NCBI RefSeq assembly: GCF_030816475.1
Contig: NZ_JAUSXF010000001.1
Coordinates: forward strand, 3,224,001 to 3,288,000
DNA length: 64,000 nucleotides
Direction: 5' to 3'
Source of the DNA: Arthrobacter pascens
GTDB taxonomy: Bacteria; Actinomycetota; Actinomycetes; Actinomycetales; Micrococcaceae
In this document: in pieces, positions 45,334 through 55,206 of the stretch
How positions within the stretch are numbered: the first letter of the stretch is position 1
Layout: the number at the start of each line of letters is the position of its first letter
Notes under the pieces: generated by a model
The model's database searches: none
Told to the model about the DNA's origin: nothing
Seen by the model: the letters and a program-made list of their open reading frames with translations, nothing else
Made by a program: the position numbers and the translations under genes

Positions 45334-46746
45334 TCAGTCGATGAGCACCGGCTGCTTGGCACCGTCCGGAGATTCGACGACCGGCGCAACTTTGCCGTTC
45401 CGGTGATGCAGCCAGTTAGCCATGGCCAGCAGTGCCACCAGTCCGAAGGTGCTCAGGAGCTGGGGCCGGGAGTCCTCGCCGATGAATCCCACCGTGAAGA
45501 TCGCGACGAGGATGACCAGACCAAACACCGTGAGCCACGGGAAGCCGGGCATCCGCAGGGGAAGCTCTGTTCCTTCACGATCGGCGCGGAGACGCAGCGC
45601 GAGCTGGGCGAGGAGCGCGTACGTCCACACCAGCAGGCATGTCGAGCCAACAATGTTGAGCAGGACGGGAAGGACCTTTTCGGGGAAGGCCAGTTCCAGC
45701 ACCACCGTGACAACGCCGAAGGCGACGCTGGCCAGAACCGCAACAACAGGTACCCGGGCCTTGGACACCGAAGCGAGCAGACGCGGCGCTTCACCCCGCT
45801 CGGCCAGGGAGAACGCCATCCGGGAGGCACCGTAGAGGTTGGCGTTGAGGGCGGACAGCAGCGCTGCGACGGCTACCAGGGTGATGGCGGTGGCCGCGCC
45901 GGGCATGCCGGCGGCATCCAGCACGGCGGCGAACGGGCTCTTCAGCCCCGCCGAACCCACGGGAACCACTGCAGCGATCACGAAGATCGCACCGATGTAG
46001 AACACCAGGATGCGCCACAGCACCGTCCGGACTGCCTTCTTTACGCTGCGGGCCGGCTCGGCCGTCTCAGCTGCGGCCACGGAGACGATCTCGGTGCCGC
46101 CGAACGCGAACGCCACCACGAACAGTGCCGTGGCAATCCCGGCAAAACCGCTGGGTGCGAACCCGGCACCGGTGAAGTGGGCCAGGCCCGGCGACTGGAC
46201 GCCCGGCAGCCAGCCGAAGAGCAGGGCGGCGCCCACCAGCAGGAACCCGACGATGGCCGCCACCTTGAGCAGGGCGAACCAGAACTCGAACTCGCCGAAG
46301 TTCTTCACACTGGTCAGGTTCACGGCGGTGAGCACCACGATGAACACGAAAGCCATCAGCCACACCGGCAAGGCCGGGAAGATGGTGGCCAGCAGGCCCG
46401 CCGCACCCAGCGCCTCGGCCGCGATGACCACCACCAGCTGCAGCCACCACAGCCAGCCCACCGTGGCACCGGCCACCGGCCCGTACGCCTTGGCGGTGTA
46501 GACGGAGAAGGCACCGCTGTCCGGGTTGGCAGCGGCCATCTCGCCGAGGGCCCACATCACCAGGATGATGAGCGTGCCGGCCACGAGGTAGGAGATCAGC
46601 ACCGCCGGGCCGGCAGCCTGGATGCCCGCGCCGGAGCCGATGAAGAGGCCCGCGCCGATGGCGCTTCCGAGCCCCATCATCGTGAGCTGGCGGGGTTTGA
46701 GGGCGGCGCCGAGGGCGCGGGCAGACGTCCTTGTCTGTTGTTCCAT
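45334..46746 (-). CDS. Amino-acid permease, APC superfamily (GABA/aromatic type)
   Basis: This is an inner-membrane amino-acid/proton symporter of 470 residues and about 12 helices. The start has the AAT/LysP-type signature (LKPRQLTMMGLGSAIGAGLF), and FAFGGTEIVSVAAAE is the family motif in helix 6. Conserved EPARSVKKAVRTVLWRI follows. It is next to an aminotransferase gene 50 bases upstream in the same direction, so the cargo is probably the amino acid that this enzyme uses. Confidence 0.85.
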   Translation of the reverse strand: MEQQTRTSARALGAALKPRQLTMMGLGSAIGAGLFIGSGAGIQAAGPAVLISYLVAGTLIILVMWALGEMAAANPDSGAFSVYTAKAYGPVAGATVGWLWWLQLVVVIAAEALGAAGLLATIFPALPVWLMAFVFIVVLTAVNLTSVKNFGEFEFWFALLKVAAIVGFLLVGAALLFGWLPGVQSPGLAHFTGAGFAPSGFAGIATALFVVAFAFGGTEIVSVAAAETAEPARSVKKAVRTVLWRILVFYIGAIFVIAAVVPVGSAGLKSPFAAVLDAAGMPGAATAITLVAVAALLSALNANLYGASRMAFSLAERGEAPRLLASVSKARVPVVAVLASVAFGVVTVVLELAFPEKVLPVLLNIVGSTCLLVWTYALLAQLALRLRADREGTELPLRMPGFPWLTVFGLVILVAIFTVGFIGEDSRPQLLSTFGLVALLAMANWLHHRNGKVAPVVESPDGAKQPVLID

Positions 46747-46796
46747 GGGGATTCCTCTGGTTGTGGGACGGATTGGTGCGAAAGGTCAGTCGGTGT

Positions 46797-47909
46797 TCAG
46801 GCCGCGTGGGCTGCCAGGAGCCGGAGCACGCGGTCGTTGGAGGCGGGATCGGCAACGGTGATCCGCACGCCGTCCCCCTGGTACGCCCGGACAAGGATAC
46901 CTGCGTGGTCGAACGCGTCCAGCAGCCTCGCCCGGAGGTGGTCATCGGCGCGGATCCACAGGAAGTTGCCCTGGCTCGGCTGCAGTTTCCAGCCCTGGGC
47001 TTTCAGCTGCGCGGCCATCCGTGCGCGCTCCTGCTTCACGGCGGCCACCCGCGCCTCCATCTCCTCCCCGGCGTCCAGCGAAGCGACGGCCGCCTTCAGC
47101 GCCATCGCGCTCACGGCGAAGGGAAGGGCTGTCCGGCGCAGTCCCTCAGCGACGGCCGGCGCCGCCACGGCGTATCCGACGCGCAGCCCGGCGAGGCCGT
47201 AGGCCTTGGAGAAGGTGCGCAGGATGCAGACGTTCGGGTACCGCCGGTACAGCGCCAGGGAATCGGGGCCGCTACCAGCTTCGGCGTATTCCACGTAGGC
47301 CTCGTCGATCACCACGAGGATGTCCGGGCGGACGGATTGGAGGAAGGCCTCGATGCGTTCGTGGCTGATCGGCACTCCGGTGGGATTGTTGGGGGTGCAG
47401 AGCAGGATCACCTTGGTGCGGTCGGTAACGGCAGCGGCCATGGCATCGAGGTCGTGGCCCTCAGCGTGATCCAGCGGGATGCGGACAGGCCGGGCGCCCG
47501 CCAGCTCAACCAGGATGGGGTACGCCTCGAAGGAGCGCCACGCGAAGACCACCTCATCCCCGGCGTCGCACAGTCCCGTGATGATCTGCTGGAGGACGCC
47601 CACGCTGCCGGGCCCCGCCGCGACCTCCGCGGCGCTGACACCCAGGTGCCGGGCAATCCGTTCGCGGAGTTCGACGGCGGCACTGTCCGGGTAACGGTTC
47701 ATGGTGCCGGCCGCTTCGGCCACCGCAGCGGCGGCAGCGGGCAGCGGCTCGTAGTGGCTTTCATTGCTGGCCAGGGCTGCGATGTCCATGCCGGCGCTGC
47801 GCCGGCCCGGCACGTAGGGCGGAAGTCCGGCCACCGCATCACGAAGGGTGGGAAGCGCGGTGTCCGGCAATGCAGTTGCAGAGGCGGTCAGGAGTTGATC
47901 ACGGGTCAT
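46797..47909 (-). CDS. HisC-like PLP-dependent aminotransferase
   Basis: This is a fold-type I aminotransferase of 370 residues: ASNESHYEPLP at the substrate end, CTPNNPTG, VIDEAYVEY, and the PLP lysine in RTFSKAYGLAGLRVGY. It is closest in look to HisC/aromatic aminotransferases. The genomic context (permease, Lrp regulator, ThDP enzyme, no his genes) argues for catabolism of an amino acid rather than histidine synthesis. It diverges from the Lrp gene. Confidence 0.85.
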   Translation of the reverse strand: MTRDQLLTASATALPDTALPTLRDAVAGLPPYVPGRRSAGMDIAALASNESHYEPLPAAAAAVAEAAGTMNRYPDSAAVELRERIARHLGVSAAEVAAGPGSVGVLQQIITGLCDAGDEVVFAWRSFEAYPILVELAGARPVRIPLDHAEGHDLDAMAAAVTDRTKVILLCTPNNPTGVPISHERIEAFLQSVRPDILVVIDEAYVEYAEAGSGPDSLALYRRYPNVCILRTFSKAYGLAGLRVGYAVAAPAVAEGLRRTALPFAVSAMALKAAVASLDAGEEMEARVAAVKQERARMAAQLKAQGWKLQPSQGNFLWIRADDHLRARLLDAFDHAGILVRAYQGDGVRITVADPASNDRVLRLLAAHAA

Positions 47910-48002
47910 GAGGACCGATCATGGTTGTGACCCGGCCCACAATGCAAGATACCCTCAAGCCATTGGGACTTCTGCTCAACTTCTAGTGACTGTGGTGAAA
48001 AT

Positions 48003-48506
48003 ATGACCATCCCCAGCCCCCGCACCCTCGATTCCCTCGACGGCAGGATCATCCTGGCCCTGGACAAGGATCCCGAAGCCAGCGCCCTGGCACTCTCCCG
48101 GACACTCGGCGTCGCACGCAACACGGTCCATGCCCGGCTGGCACGGCTCGAGCGCAGCGGCGCCCTCCGCTCCTTCAGCCGCAGGCTGGACCCCGCGGCC
48201 CTTGGCTACGACCTGATGGCCTTCCTGTCACTGGCCATCAGCCAGACGAGGACAGGTTCCGTGGAAAACGGGCTTGCCGCGATCCCGGAAGTCGTCGAGG
48301 TGCACGCCACTACCGGCGACGCGGACCTCATGGCCAAGGTGGTGGCCCGGGGTACGGCCGATCTCTACCGCATCACCAACCAGATCCTGGAAATCGAGGG
48401 GATCCAACGGACCAGCACGGCCATTTCCGTGCTGGAACTCATGCCGCCCCGCTATGACGGCCTCCTGAACCGGCTGTCAAAGCAGGAATCACGCCCTTCG
48501 GACTAG
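48003..48506 (+). CDS. Lrp/AsnC-family regulator
   Basis: This regulator has 167 residues. The N-terminal HTH is SLDGRIILALDKDPEASALALSRTL (in parts) with TLGVARNTVHARLARLERSG, and the RAM ligand domain is EVVEVHATTGDADLMAKVVA. It lies between the divergent permease/aminotransferase operon and the ThDP gene and probably controls both in response to the amino acid. The intergenic stretch before it has a TTGTG-N8-CACAA inverted element that could be its site. Confidence 0.85.
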   Translation: MTIPSPRTLDSLDGRIILALDKDPEASALALSRTLGVARNTVHARLARLERSGALRSFSRRLDPAALGYDLMAFLSLAISQTRTGSVENGLAAIPEVVEVHATTGDADLMAKVVARGTADLYRITNQILEIEGIQRTSTAISVLELMPPRYDGLLNRLSKQESRPSD

Positions 48507-48625
48507 GAGCGGGTGACCCGCGCCACAGATGGGCAAATTTTCACTCCGTGCCTCTTCATCTGCCAAATATCCCAGCCTGTTTCCGCTCTCTTGCCTATCC
48601 GGGAGCCACGCCACAAGATTCCTGC

Positions 48626-50287
48626 ATGACTTCACTTACCGTCTCCGGCCGCGTAGCGCAGGTTCTCAGTAGCTACCTCAGCGACGTCTTCGGCGTCATG
48701 GGCAACGGAAACGTCCACTTCCTCGACGCCGCGGAAAAGCTGGGCCTCCGCTTCTCCCCCGTGCGCCATGAAGGCGCCGCCCTCGCCGCGGCCGACGCCT
48801 ACTACCGTGCGTCAGGACGTCTCGCAGCGGGCACCACAACCTACGGCCCCGGCTACACGAATGCACTGACCGCCCTCGCGGAGGCGGTCCAGGCCCAGAT
48901 CCCCGTCGTGCTCGTCGCTGGGGACGCTCCGAGCACCGGCGCACGGCCTCAGGACGTGGACCAGGCAGCGATTGCTGCGGGCCTCGGCGCGGCCACCTTC
49001 ACCGTCACCCGCGATGCCGCGGGCTCCATCACCCGGCAGGCGGTGGAGTACGCGCTCACCAAGCGGACCGCCGTCGTGATTGCCATTCCGTACGACCTCG
49101 CGGCGCTCGAGGCTGCGGACGAGGAACTTCCGGCGCCGTTGGCACCTCAGGTGACGGACGACGTCGACGGCGGCCTTGGGCAGGTAGCCCGCCTGCTCGC
49201 CGCGGCGAAGCGGCCGCTGATCCTGGCCGGCCGCGGTGCGCATCTCGCCGGAGCCGGCCCGGAGCTCCGGGAGCTCGCCGACGGCCTGGGCGCGCTGACC
49301 GCCGGAACGGCCCTGGCGCTCAACCTCCTCCAGGGGGACGGGTACCTGGGCGTCGCGGGCGGCTTCGGCACGGATACTGCGGCAGGGCTCATGGCGGAGG
49401 CTGATGTGGTTCTCGTGGCCGGGGCGAGCCTGAGCCCCTTCACCATGCGGTTCGGGCACCTGCTCGGCCCGGACAGCACGGTAATTCAGATCGACATCGC
49501 CCTGGAGCCGACGCATCCCAGGGTGGACACGTTCGTCAGCGCGGATGTGAAGGCTGCCGCGGGACGCCTCCTCCAACTGCTGAACGACGGACCTTCCACG
49601 GGAGGAGCCTGGCGCGCGGAAGCCCGCAAGCGCCTGGCCGAAGGACCGGGCCACCAGGCAGGCTCCGCGGAGACCCCGGACGGCCGGTTGGACCCGCGTT
49701 CCCTTGCCACGTCACTGGATGCCATGCTGCCGGAGCGCCGCACAGTGGTCCAGGATGGAGGGCACTTTATGGGTTGGGCACCCATGTATTGGCGCATCCC
49801 GCGGCCCCAGGACCTGGTGATGGTGGGTACGGCCTACCAGACCATCGGGCTGGGCCTTGCCAGCGCAGTCGGGGCGGCCCGTGCCGTGGAGGACGGCCGC
49901 ACCCTGGTGCTGGCCTCCGGCGACGGCGGTTTCCTCATGGGCCTGTCCGACCTCGAATCGCTCGTCGGCGCGGCAAGGAGCGCCGTCGTCGTGATCTACA
50001 ACGATGCCGCCTACGGAGCCGAAATCCATCAGTACGGCTCGCAGGGGCTGACCGAAAAGCCCATGCTGATCCCCGAGGTGGACTTCAGCGGCATCGCCCG
50101 CGCGCTCGGCGCCGAGTCTGCGATCATCCGCTCGCTGGCGGACCTTGATGAGCTCACGGACTGGATCGACGACGGCGCCAACGGAACTTTCGTGGCCGAC
50201 TGCCGGATCACGTCGAGTGTCCGGGCCCCGTGGATGAGTGAGTGGATGAAGGCCAAGCAGGAGGGGAAGGCGGCGGTGGCGGGGTAA
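48626..50287 (+). CDS. ThDP-dependent enzyme (2-oxo-acid decarboxylase/acetolactate-synthase-like)
   Basis: This protein has 553 residues in three domains. The N-terminal pyrimidine domain has the catalytic Glu in VRHEGAALAAADAY. The middle domain is LILAGRGAHLAGAG. The C-terminal diphosphate domain has ASGDGGFLMGLSDLESLV and YND, the GDG-N(about 27)-ND cofactor motif. I use the ATG at MTSLTVSGR; upstream codons are not protein-like. Beside an aminotransferase and permease it would decarboxylate the 2-oxo acid formed from an imported amino acid. The exact substrate is not deducible. Confidence 0.8.
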   Translation: MTSLTVSGRVAQVLSSYLSDVFGVMGNGNVHFLDAAEKLGLRFSPVRHEGAALAAADAYYRASGRLAAGTTTYGPGYTNALTALAEAVQAQIPVVLVAGDAPSTGARPQDVDQAAIAAGLGAATFTVTRDAAGSITRQAVEYALTKRTAVVIAIPYDLAALEAADEELPAPLAPQVTDDVDGGLGQVARLLAAAKRPLILAGRGAHLAGAGPELRELADGLGALTAGTALALNLLQGDGYLGVAGGFGTDTAAGLMAEADVVLVAGASLSPFTMRFGHLLGPDSTVIQIDIALEPTHPRVDTFVSADVKAAAGRLLQLLNDGPSTGGAWRAEARKRLAEGPGHQAGSAETPDGRLDPRSLATSLDAMLPERRTVVQDGGHFMGWAPMYWRIPRPQDLVMVGTAYQTIGLGLASAVGAARAVEDGRTLVLASGDGGFLMGLSDLESLVGAARSAVVVIYNDAAYGAEIHQYGSQGLTEKPMLIPEVDFSGIARALGAESAIIRSLADLDELTDWIDDGANGTFVADCRITSSVRAPWMSEWMKAKQEGKAAVAG

Positions 50288-50637
50288 CCAAATTGGCCAA
50301 TTCGTAGAGCTTGGCAACCGCTTCTTGGGACTGGGCTTCCAGTGCGCGCTACCGGGAGTCAAGTCCCAAGGCATCGGATCCGGAATGGCTATCTAATCCA
50401 GTTTGGCCTCTTGCCCTTCAGTTCAAATCAAAGTGACGAGTCCATTGTTCGTGATGAACTCATCCTCGATCGGGCTGCGGCGAATTCCACAAAATTGCAT
50501 CAAGATCTTTGCAAGATTTCCCTAGTAAAGACCACTTATCGCCACAGCATTAAGACAAGATTCATTGGGTTGGGGAGCTGGCCTGCAGAAACAAGGCCAA
50601 AGCTCGCACCGGGTTAGCGATTTTCAACATAAAGGTC
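50288..50637. other. Intergenic region, no supported gene
   Basis: It is AT-richer in its second half. No hairpin or RNA feature is recognised. It probably holds the promoter of the DUF4352 gene. Confidence 0.45.
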
Positions 50638-51582
50638 ATGAGTGCGGAAAGCCAACGATTCTGTCATCATCATCACATGACTACACCAGAGCTTCCGGGG
50701 GCAAGCTCTCAGCAGACTGTGCCCCACCAGCAACCGCAATTTCCGCCTATGCCGCCTATGCCGCCGAACTACGGTCCACCCGGCGCTTCCGGCCCGCAAG
50801 AGTATGCGAAGGCAAAAAAACAGCGAAATACTATCGGGCTCGTCGCACTTATCTCTGCAATTGTTGGTTTCATCTTCGCGTGCATGCCCGGCGCTCTCAT
50901 TATCGGTTGGGTCTTGCTGCCCATTGCGTTTATCCTGGCAATTGTTTCCCTATTCTTGAAAGACAAAGCCAAGGGAATGGGCATCACAGCCCTGATCTTG
51001 TCGATCGTGGGAACCATCGTCGGCTTTGCTGTTTTCTTCTCCGTTGTCACCTCGTCCGCCAAGGACGCTTTCGGCAGCGGCGACACTAAAGTTTCGGCAC
51101 CTACTGCTGAAGCAGCTGGTGATGCTCCAGCAGCAGCAAAGCCGGCCGCCAAGGCCGGAACGCGTGAAAATCCTTCCCCAATCGGCTCGGTCGTGGAGTC
51201 TAAGGACTGGAAGGTAGTGGTTAACTCGGTCACCCTTGCGGCTTCCGATGCAGTCGTAGCGGCCAACCGGTTCAATGACGCTCCTGCTGCGGGCTCGGAG
51301 TACATCCTGGTGAACTACTCGGCAACGTACGTCGGCGACGACGCCAATGGAGAGACACCTTCCTTCGTCTCTGTGGCTTACGTCACCGCCGACGGTAAAA
51401 CCATAAATGCGTACGACCACAACGTCGTTGCACCTGAAGAGATAGACAGCAACACCCTCTACAAGGGCGGCACTGCAACGGGCAATATCGCCATTCAAGT
51501 GCCAACCGCAACAGCTGGCCAAGGTGTCCTCGCCGTCCGGCCGGGCATGATGGCCGACAAGGTCTTCGTCGCCGTCAAATAG
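50638..51582 (+). CDS. DUF4190/DUF4352-type membrane-anchored surface protein
   Basis: This protein has 314 residues. The first 45 are proline-rich (PPMPPMPPNYGPPG). Three hydrophobic helices follow (TIGLVALISAIVGFIFACM and two more by residue 140), then an Ala/Lys linker and an immunoglobulin-like DUF4352 domain at the end (VESKDWKVVVNSVTLA, EYILVNYSATYVG). It is likely an extracytoplasmic domain on a membrane anchor. The first ATG has AAAGG very close; an ATG 13 codons later is an alternative start. Confidence 0.7.
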   Translation: MSAESQRFCHHHHMTTPELPGASSQQTVPHQQPQFPPMPPMPPNYGPPGASGPQEYAKAKKQRNTIGLVALISAIVGFIFACMPGALIIGWVLLPIAFILAIVSLFLKDKAKGMGITALILSIVGTIVGFAVFFSVVTSSAKDAFGSGDTKVSAPTAEAAGDAPAAAKPAAKAGTRENPSPIGSVVESKDWKVVVNSVTLAASDAVVAANRFNDAPAAGSEYILVNYSATYVGDDANGETPSFVSVAYVTADGKTINAYDHNVVAPEEIDSNTLYKGGTATGNIAIQVPTATAGQGVLAVRPGMMADKVFVAVK

Positions 51583-51597
51583 TTTCGTCCACAACAA

Positions 51598-51633
51598 AAG
51601 CAAGGCCTCCGGCAGTCGCTGGAGGCCTTGCTT
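51598..51633 (+). terminator. Rho-independent-like terminator of the DUF4352 gene
   Basis: AAGCAAGGCCTCC pairs perfectly with GGAGGCCTTGCTT around a 10-base loop, 15 bases after the stop. The 3' side is only moderately T-rich. Confidence 0.8.
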
Positions 51634-51923
51634 GGTTGTGGTGCATGACTCGTCTTCAGACCATGTTCGACTGGCCTACAGGCCAAAATAGTGGCGCAAA
51701 CAGCAAGCAGTGACACTCAGCCCGTCGCCGGCGAAATTGTTAGACCCGCTCCCTGAGCAACTCCTCGTTCGCCAGGTCCCGCTCCTCCAAGTCCCCGACG
51801 ACGGCATCGACGCGCGCAGGAGCATCTCCCCGCGACGGACAAGTTGCCGGCCACACGCTCATTCCCAGTGGCGGCGTTGTGGCGAACGGGCGGCACTCGG
51901 TCTAAGGCGTGTAACTCTTTTTG
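51634..51923. other. Intergenic region, no supported gene
   Basis: No coding or RNA feature is recognised between the terminator and the end of the proline-rich protein gene. Confidence 0.45.
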
Positions 51924-52631
51924 CTACTGCGGAAGCCTCCCGCCGCGGGGCTGTCTGTGTCGAATCACGAACCAGGCCGCAGCAGACGCGGCTAAGAAGC
52001 CTACGCCGGTCATTAGTGGCAACGGGGAAGAGCTGTCGGCGCTGGATGCTTGATCCGTAGCCACCTTGGGTGCCATGGATGCTGATGACGAAGTCGCAGC
52101 CGATGACGTTGGGCCCACTGAAGCGGTAGCTGCCATAGCCTGGGCGTCCTCCACTGGGGATGCCGGCTCCGGAGGCGACGGCGCAAGGCTGGGTGCCGCT
52201 TCCCCCCGTGCATCCGCAGAGGCAACGGGTGGCTCGGCTGCCGGTGCGTGGTACCCACTGCGTTGCGGCGGAGCATAGACAGGTACAGGCACCGGTCTGA
52301 CGGGAGCCGGAATGGGAGCAGGGCCTTCGTTGACCGGCGCAGTTATGGGATGAACGGGAGCTGGCTCCACTGGAACAGCCGGGGCGGGCGCAGACGCCGC
52401 CCCTGGCTGCTCCCCTGGCGGGCCGGGCTCAGGCGGCGTGTACGGAGGTTCCACTATCGGCGCCGGAGTCGGCTCGTCCGGGACCTGCCGGTCGCCGGGG
52501 TCGTAGCAATACTTGATCCCGTCGGACATCCAGCAGACATATTCGGCATGCGCCGGGCCTGGCGCCAGCACCAAGGCGGCTGCGGCAAGCACAGGGACCC
52601 CGACGGCGCGCCACAACCGATTAATCCCCAC
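51924..52631 (-). CDS. Secreted proline-rich cell-surface protein with C-terminal anchor helix
   Basis: This protein has 235 residues. A signal peptide (RLWRAVGVPVLAAAALVLA, cut near AHA) is followed by EYVCWMSDGIKYCYDPGD, a small Cys-paired motif, then a long Pro/Ala/Val-rich stretch likely to cross the wall, a Ser/Ala-rich stretch and a C-terminal helix (LMTGVGFLAASAAAWFVI) with an arginine-rich tail. This layout suits a wall-spanning anchor-type protein. I chose a GTG behind GGGGGAA because it puts the signal peptide at the start. Confidence 0.6.
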   Translation of the reverse strand: MGINRLWRAVGVPVLAAAALVLAPGPAHAEYVCWMSDGIKYCYDPGDRQVPDEPTPAPIVEPPYTPPEPGPPGEQPGAASAPAPAVPVEPAPVHPITAPVNEGPAPIPAPVRPVPVPVYAPPQRSGYHAPAAEPPVASADARGEAAPSLAPSPPEPASPVEDAQAMAATASVGPTSSAATSSSASMAPKVATDQASSADSSSPLPLMTGVGFLAASAAAWFVIRHRQPRGGRLPQ

Positions 52632-52812
52632 GTCAGTTTCCCCCAAAACTCCGGCCGCACGCGGCATTGGTTCGAGCGTACCTGCCGGAAGGGCGAAATG
52701 CTCGGGAGTCCGCGGGCCGGGCTCCGGCCGTGTGAAACAAAATGAGGCAGTTGCCCCATGCCCTTGCTGCAGCCCGGTCCTAGGCTCGGGCCATAGAGAA
52801 AAGGAGGCGGCA

Positions 52813-53568
52813 ATGACCATCTACCAGCCGCAGTCATCAGCAGAGGCAACACCGAAACTTGCCGACCTTCCCGAAGACGCTGCCGAGCATTTCGCCGGCT
52901 ACGCCGTCCTGGGGCTACCTTTGACCAGCGGCCACTACCTGGCCTTCCGGGATTTTCCCACGAGCTCCGTTGGCCCCGGCTACCGCGCCGTCTGGCACCG
53001 CACGCCCGCCGGCGAATGGACCATCTACGCCAACGCCGCGCCCGAGCTCAGCTGCGCCCGTTACTTCGGGGCGGCCATCCACCATACAGTGGAGACCGAC
53101 GTCGACATCCGGTGGAGCGGGCCTTTCACCGCCGTGATCACGGTTCCAGGCGTTGTTGACTGGCGCCTGCAGCTGGGGACATCGGCGGCCACCACGATGC
53201 TGACTGCCATGGCCGTGCGGATGCCGGAAAGTCTGTGGCGAAACGAGCTGGTACTCCGGGCCATGGGAGCATTCGCCGGCCCGCTGCTGAACGCCGGCAG
53301 GATGAAAGTCTCCGGTGTGGTGCCCAACGGCCAGACGTTCCAGGCCCAGCCGCGGCAGTTGTGGCTCGTGACGGATTCCCAGGCCATCATCCGGAATGAG
53401 GACGCGGGAGTTCCGGGTGCGTTGGCTGTACAGGATCACCTGGCGGACGTCTGGCTTCCGCAACGTGGACTGTTCGGAGCGCAGCTGAGGATGAGGTACC
53501 CGTCCACGGCCCGTTCCGCCGGACCACGTCTTGCCCAGGCACGGACCGGGAAGGACCAGGCCGCATAA
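52813..53568 (+). CDS. Hypothetical 251-residue protein upstream of the HD-GYP gene
   Basis: No named family is recognised. It is soluble and beta-rich: a front block AVLGLPLTSGHYLAFRDFP with GPGYRAVWHRTPAGEWTIY, a middle VDWRLQLGTSAATTMLTAMA, and an end with PRQLWLVTDSQAI. The look is of a lipocalin-like or carotenoid-hydratase-like beta-barrel, but this is only an impression. AAGGAGG precedes the ATG. The HD-GYP/LuxR gene starts 45 bases after its stop. Confidence 0.65.
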   Translation: MTIYQPQSSAEATPKLADLPEDAAEHFAGYAVLGLPLTSGHYLAFRDFPTSSVGPGYRAVWHRTPAGEWTIYANAAPELSCARYFGAAIHHTVETDVDIRWSGPFTAVITVPGVVDWRLQLGTSAATTMLTAMAVRMPESLWRNELVLRAMGAFAGPLLNAGRMKVSGVVPNGQTFQAQPRQLWLVTDSQAIIRNEDAGVPGALAVQDHLADVWLPQRGLFGAQLRMRYPSTARSAGPRLAQARTGKDQAA

Positions 53569-53613
53569 TGGCCGCCGCGTGATCCCTACTGCCTTGGCTG
53601 ACGGCTTCCTAGA

Positions 53614-55186
53614 ATGGCAGGTGTGAAGCAGTCATCGGCTGAGCCCCGCCGCAGCGAAGTCCTGGCCGCGCTGTCGCTCGCCATTGACCTGGGTCTTGGC
53701 CAGCCGATGGAGCATATGCTGCGTGCGTCCCTGCTGGCGTTGCGGATCGCCGGGGCAGCGGGCGTTGACGTCGCCGGCCAAGGCAGGATCTACTACGCCA
53801 ACCAGCTGGCCTGGGTCGGCTGCCACGCGGATTCCTTTGAACTCGCCGCGCTGTTCACGGACGATATCGCCTTCCGCGCCGACTACTACAACCGCGACCA
53901 GCACGGCCTGCCCATGTATGCCGGCATGTTCAGCCACGCCGGCGCCGGCCTCCCGCCGCTCGCCCGTGTTGCCTACTGGACGCGTTTCGCGGCGACGGGG
54001 CAGCGGGGCGGTGCGGACCATGATTGCCTCGCATTGCGTCTCCGCCGGGGTATTGGCCAGCAGTGTAGGGCTCGACGACGGCGTGGCAGGACTGCTCACC
54101 CACACCTTCGAGCGGTGGGACGGCAAGGGCCTGCCGGAGGGCACGTCAGGGCCGGACATCCCGCTGGAGATGCGGATCATGCATCTCGCGGACACGGCCG
54201 AGGTCTTCCTGCGGAGGGAAGGCGTGGCCGGTGCCGTGGCCATGGTGCGGGCGCGCCGCGGCAGCCAGTTCGATCCAGCACTGGCCGGGCTGTTCATCGA
54301 CCAGGCCGAGGCACTCACCGAAGGGCTTCTCGACATCGACTGCTGGCAGGCGGCCTTGGATCTGGCTCCCAACGACGCTCCCCTGTCCGGCCCCGAACTG
54401 GATGCAGTGCTGCGAGCGATCGGCGACTTCGCGGACCTCAAGTCCCCCTACACGGCAGGACACTCCCGTGCAGTGGCGGCCCTTGCCGCTGCCGCGGGCG
54501 AGGAGCACGGGCTACCTGCCGACGACGTCGCGGAGCTCCGTCGCGCAGGCTGGGTTCACGACCTGGGCCGGCTGGGGGTGTCCAACCAGGTGTGGGACAA
54601 GAAGGACCCGCTCTCCGGGCTGGAGCTGGAACGTATCCGAATGCATCCGTTCCTGGGAGAGCGGATCCTCAGCCGCGTGCCCGGGCTAAAGGGCGAGGCC
54701 GCCCTCACCGGCTCACACCACGAGCGGCTCGATGGGTCCGGCTATCCACGCGGGATCAGCGGAACGGAGCTGGGGATAAAGCAGCGGATCCTGGCGGCTG
54801 CGGACTCCTACCACGCCTCCCTTGAGCCGCGCCCGCACCGGCCAGCGCTCACCCAGGCCGATGCGGCTGCCAGGCTCCGGCAGGAGGTTTCAGTCGGCAG
54901 GCTCGCCGCGGAAGCTGTGGAGGCCGTGCTCGTGGCCGCCGGCCAGCAGCCCCGCCGTCCGCATGCCCCGGTGGGTGGACTCACACCGCGGGAAATGGAG
55001 ATCCTCGGCATGCTGTGCCGGGGAATGACACCGGCCGAGATCGCCGGCGCACTGTTTCTTGCCCGGAAGACCGTCCGCAACCATGTGGAGCACATCTACA
55101 CCAAGATCGGTGCAACCAACCGGGTGGGTGCCACCTTGTTCGCGATCAGGAACGGCCTGACCGAGTACGGGATCGCGGCCAGGTAG
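53614..55186 (+). pseudogene. HD-GYP domain protein with LuxR HTH, interrupted by one frameshift
   Basis: The intact protein would be about 523 residues. The N-terminal 130 residues and the rest lie in two frames; one extra G in CAGCGGGGCGGTG (about base 54005) joins them as GQRGVRTMIASHC. The HD part has an HTFERWDGKGLPEG copy and a second full set GHSRAV, WVHDLGRLG and SHHERLDGSGYPRG (HD-GYP). The C-terminus is a LuxR HTH (LTPREMEILGMLCRGMTPAE). The HD-GYP might degrade cyclic di-GMP or a related nucleotide and the HTH would bind DNA. The lesion may be a sequence error since all motifs survive. Confidence 0.75.
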
Positions 55187-55206
55187 CTGCCAGCTGTGGG
55201 CGAGGA

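Noticed and set aside
45310..47202. Long plus-strand frame (630 codons) opposite the permease and aminotransferase
   Set aside because: Repetitive Gly/His/Arg/Gln text, no start signal, spans two real genes on the other strand.
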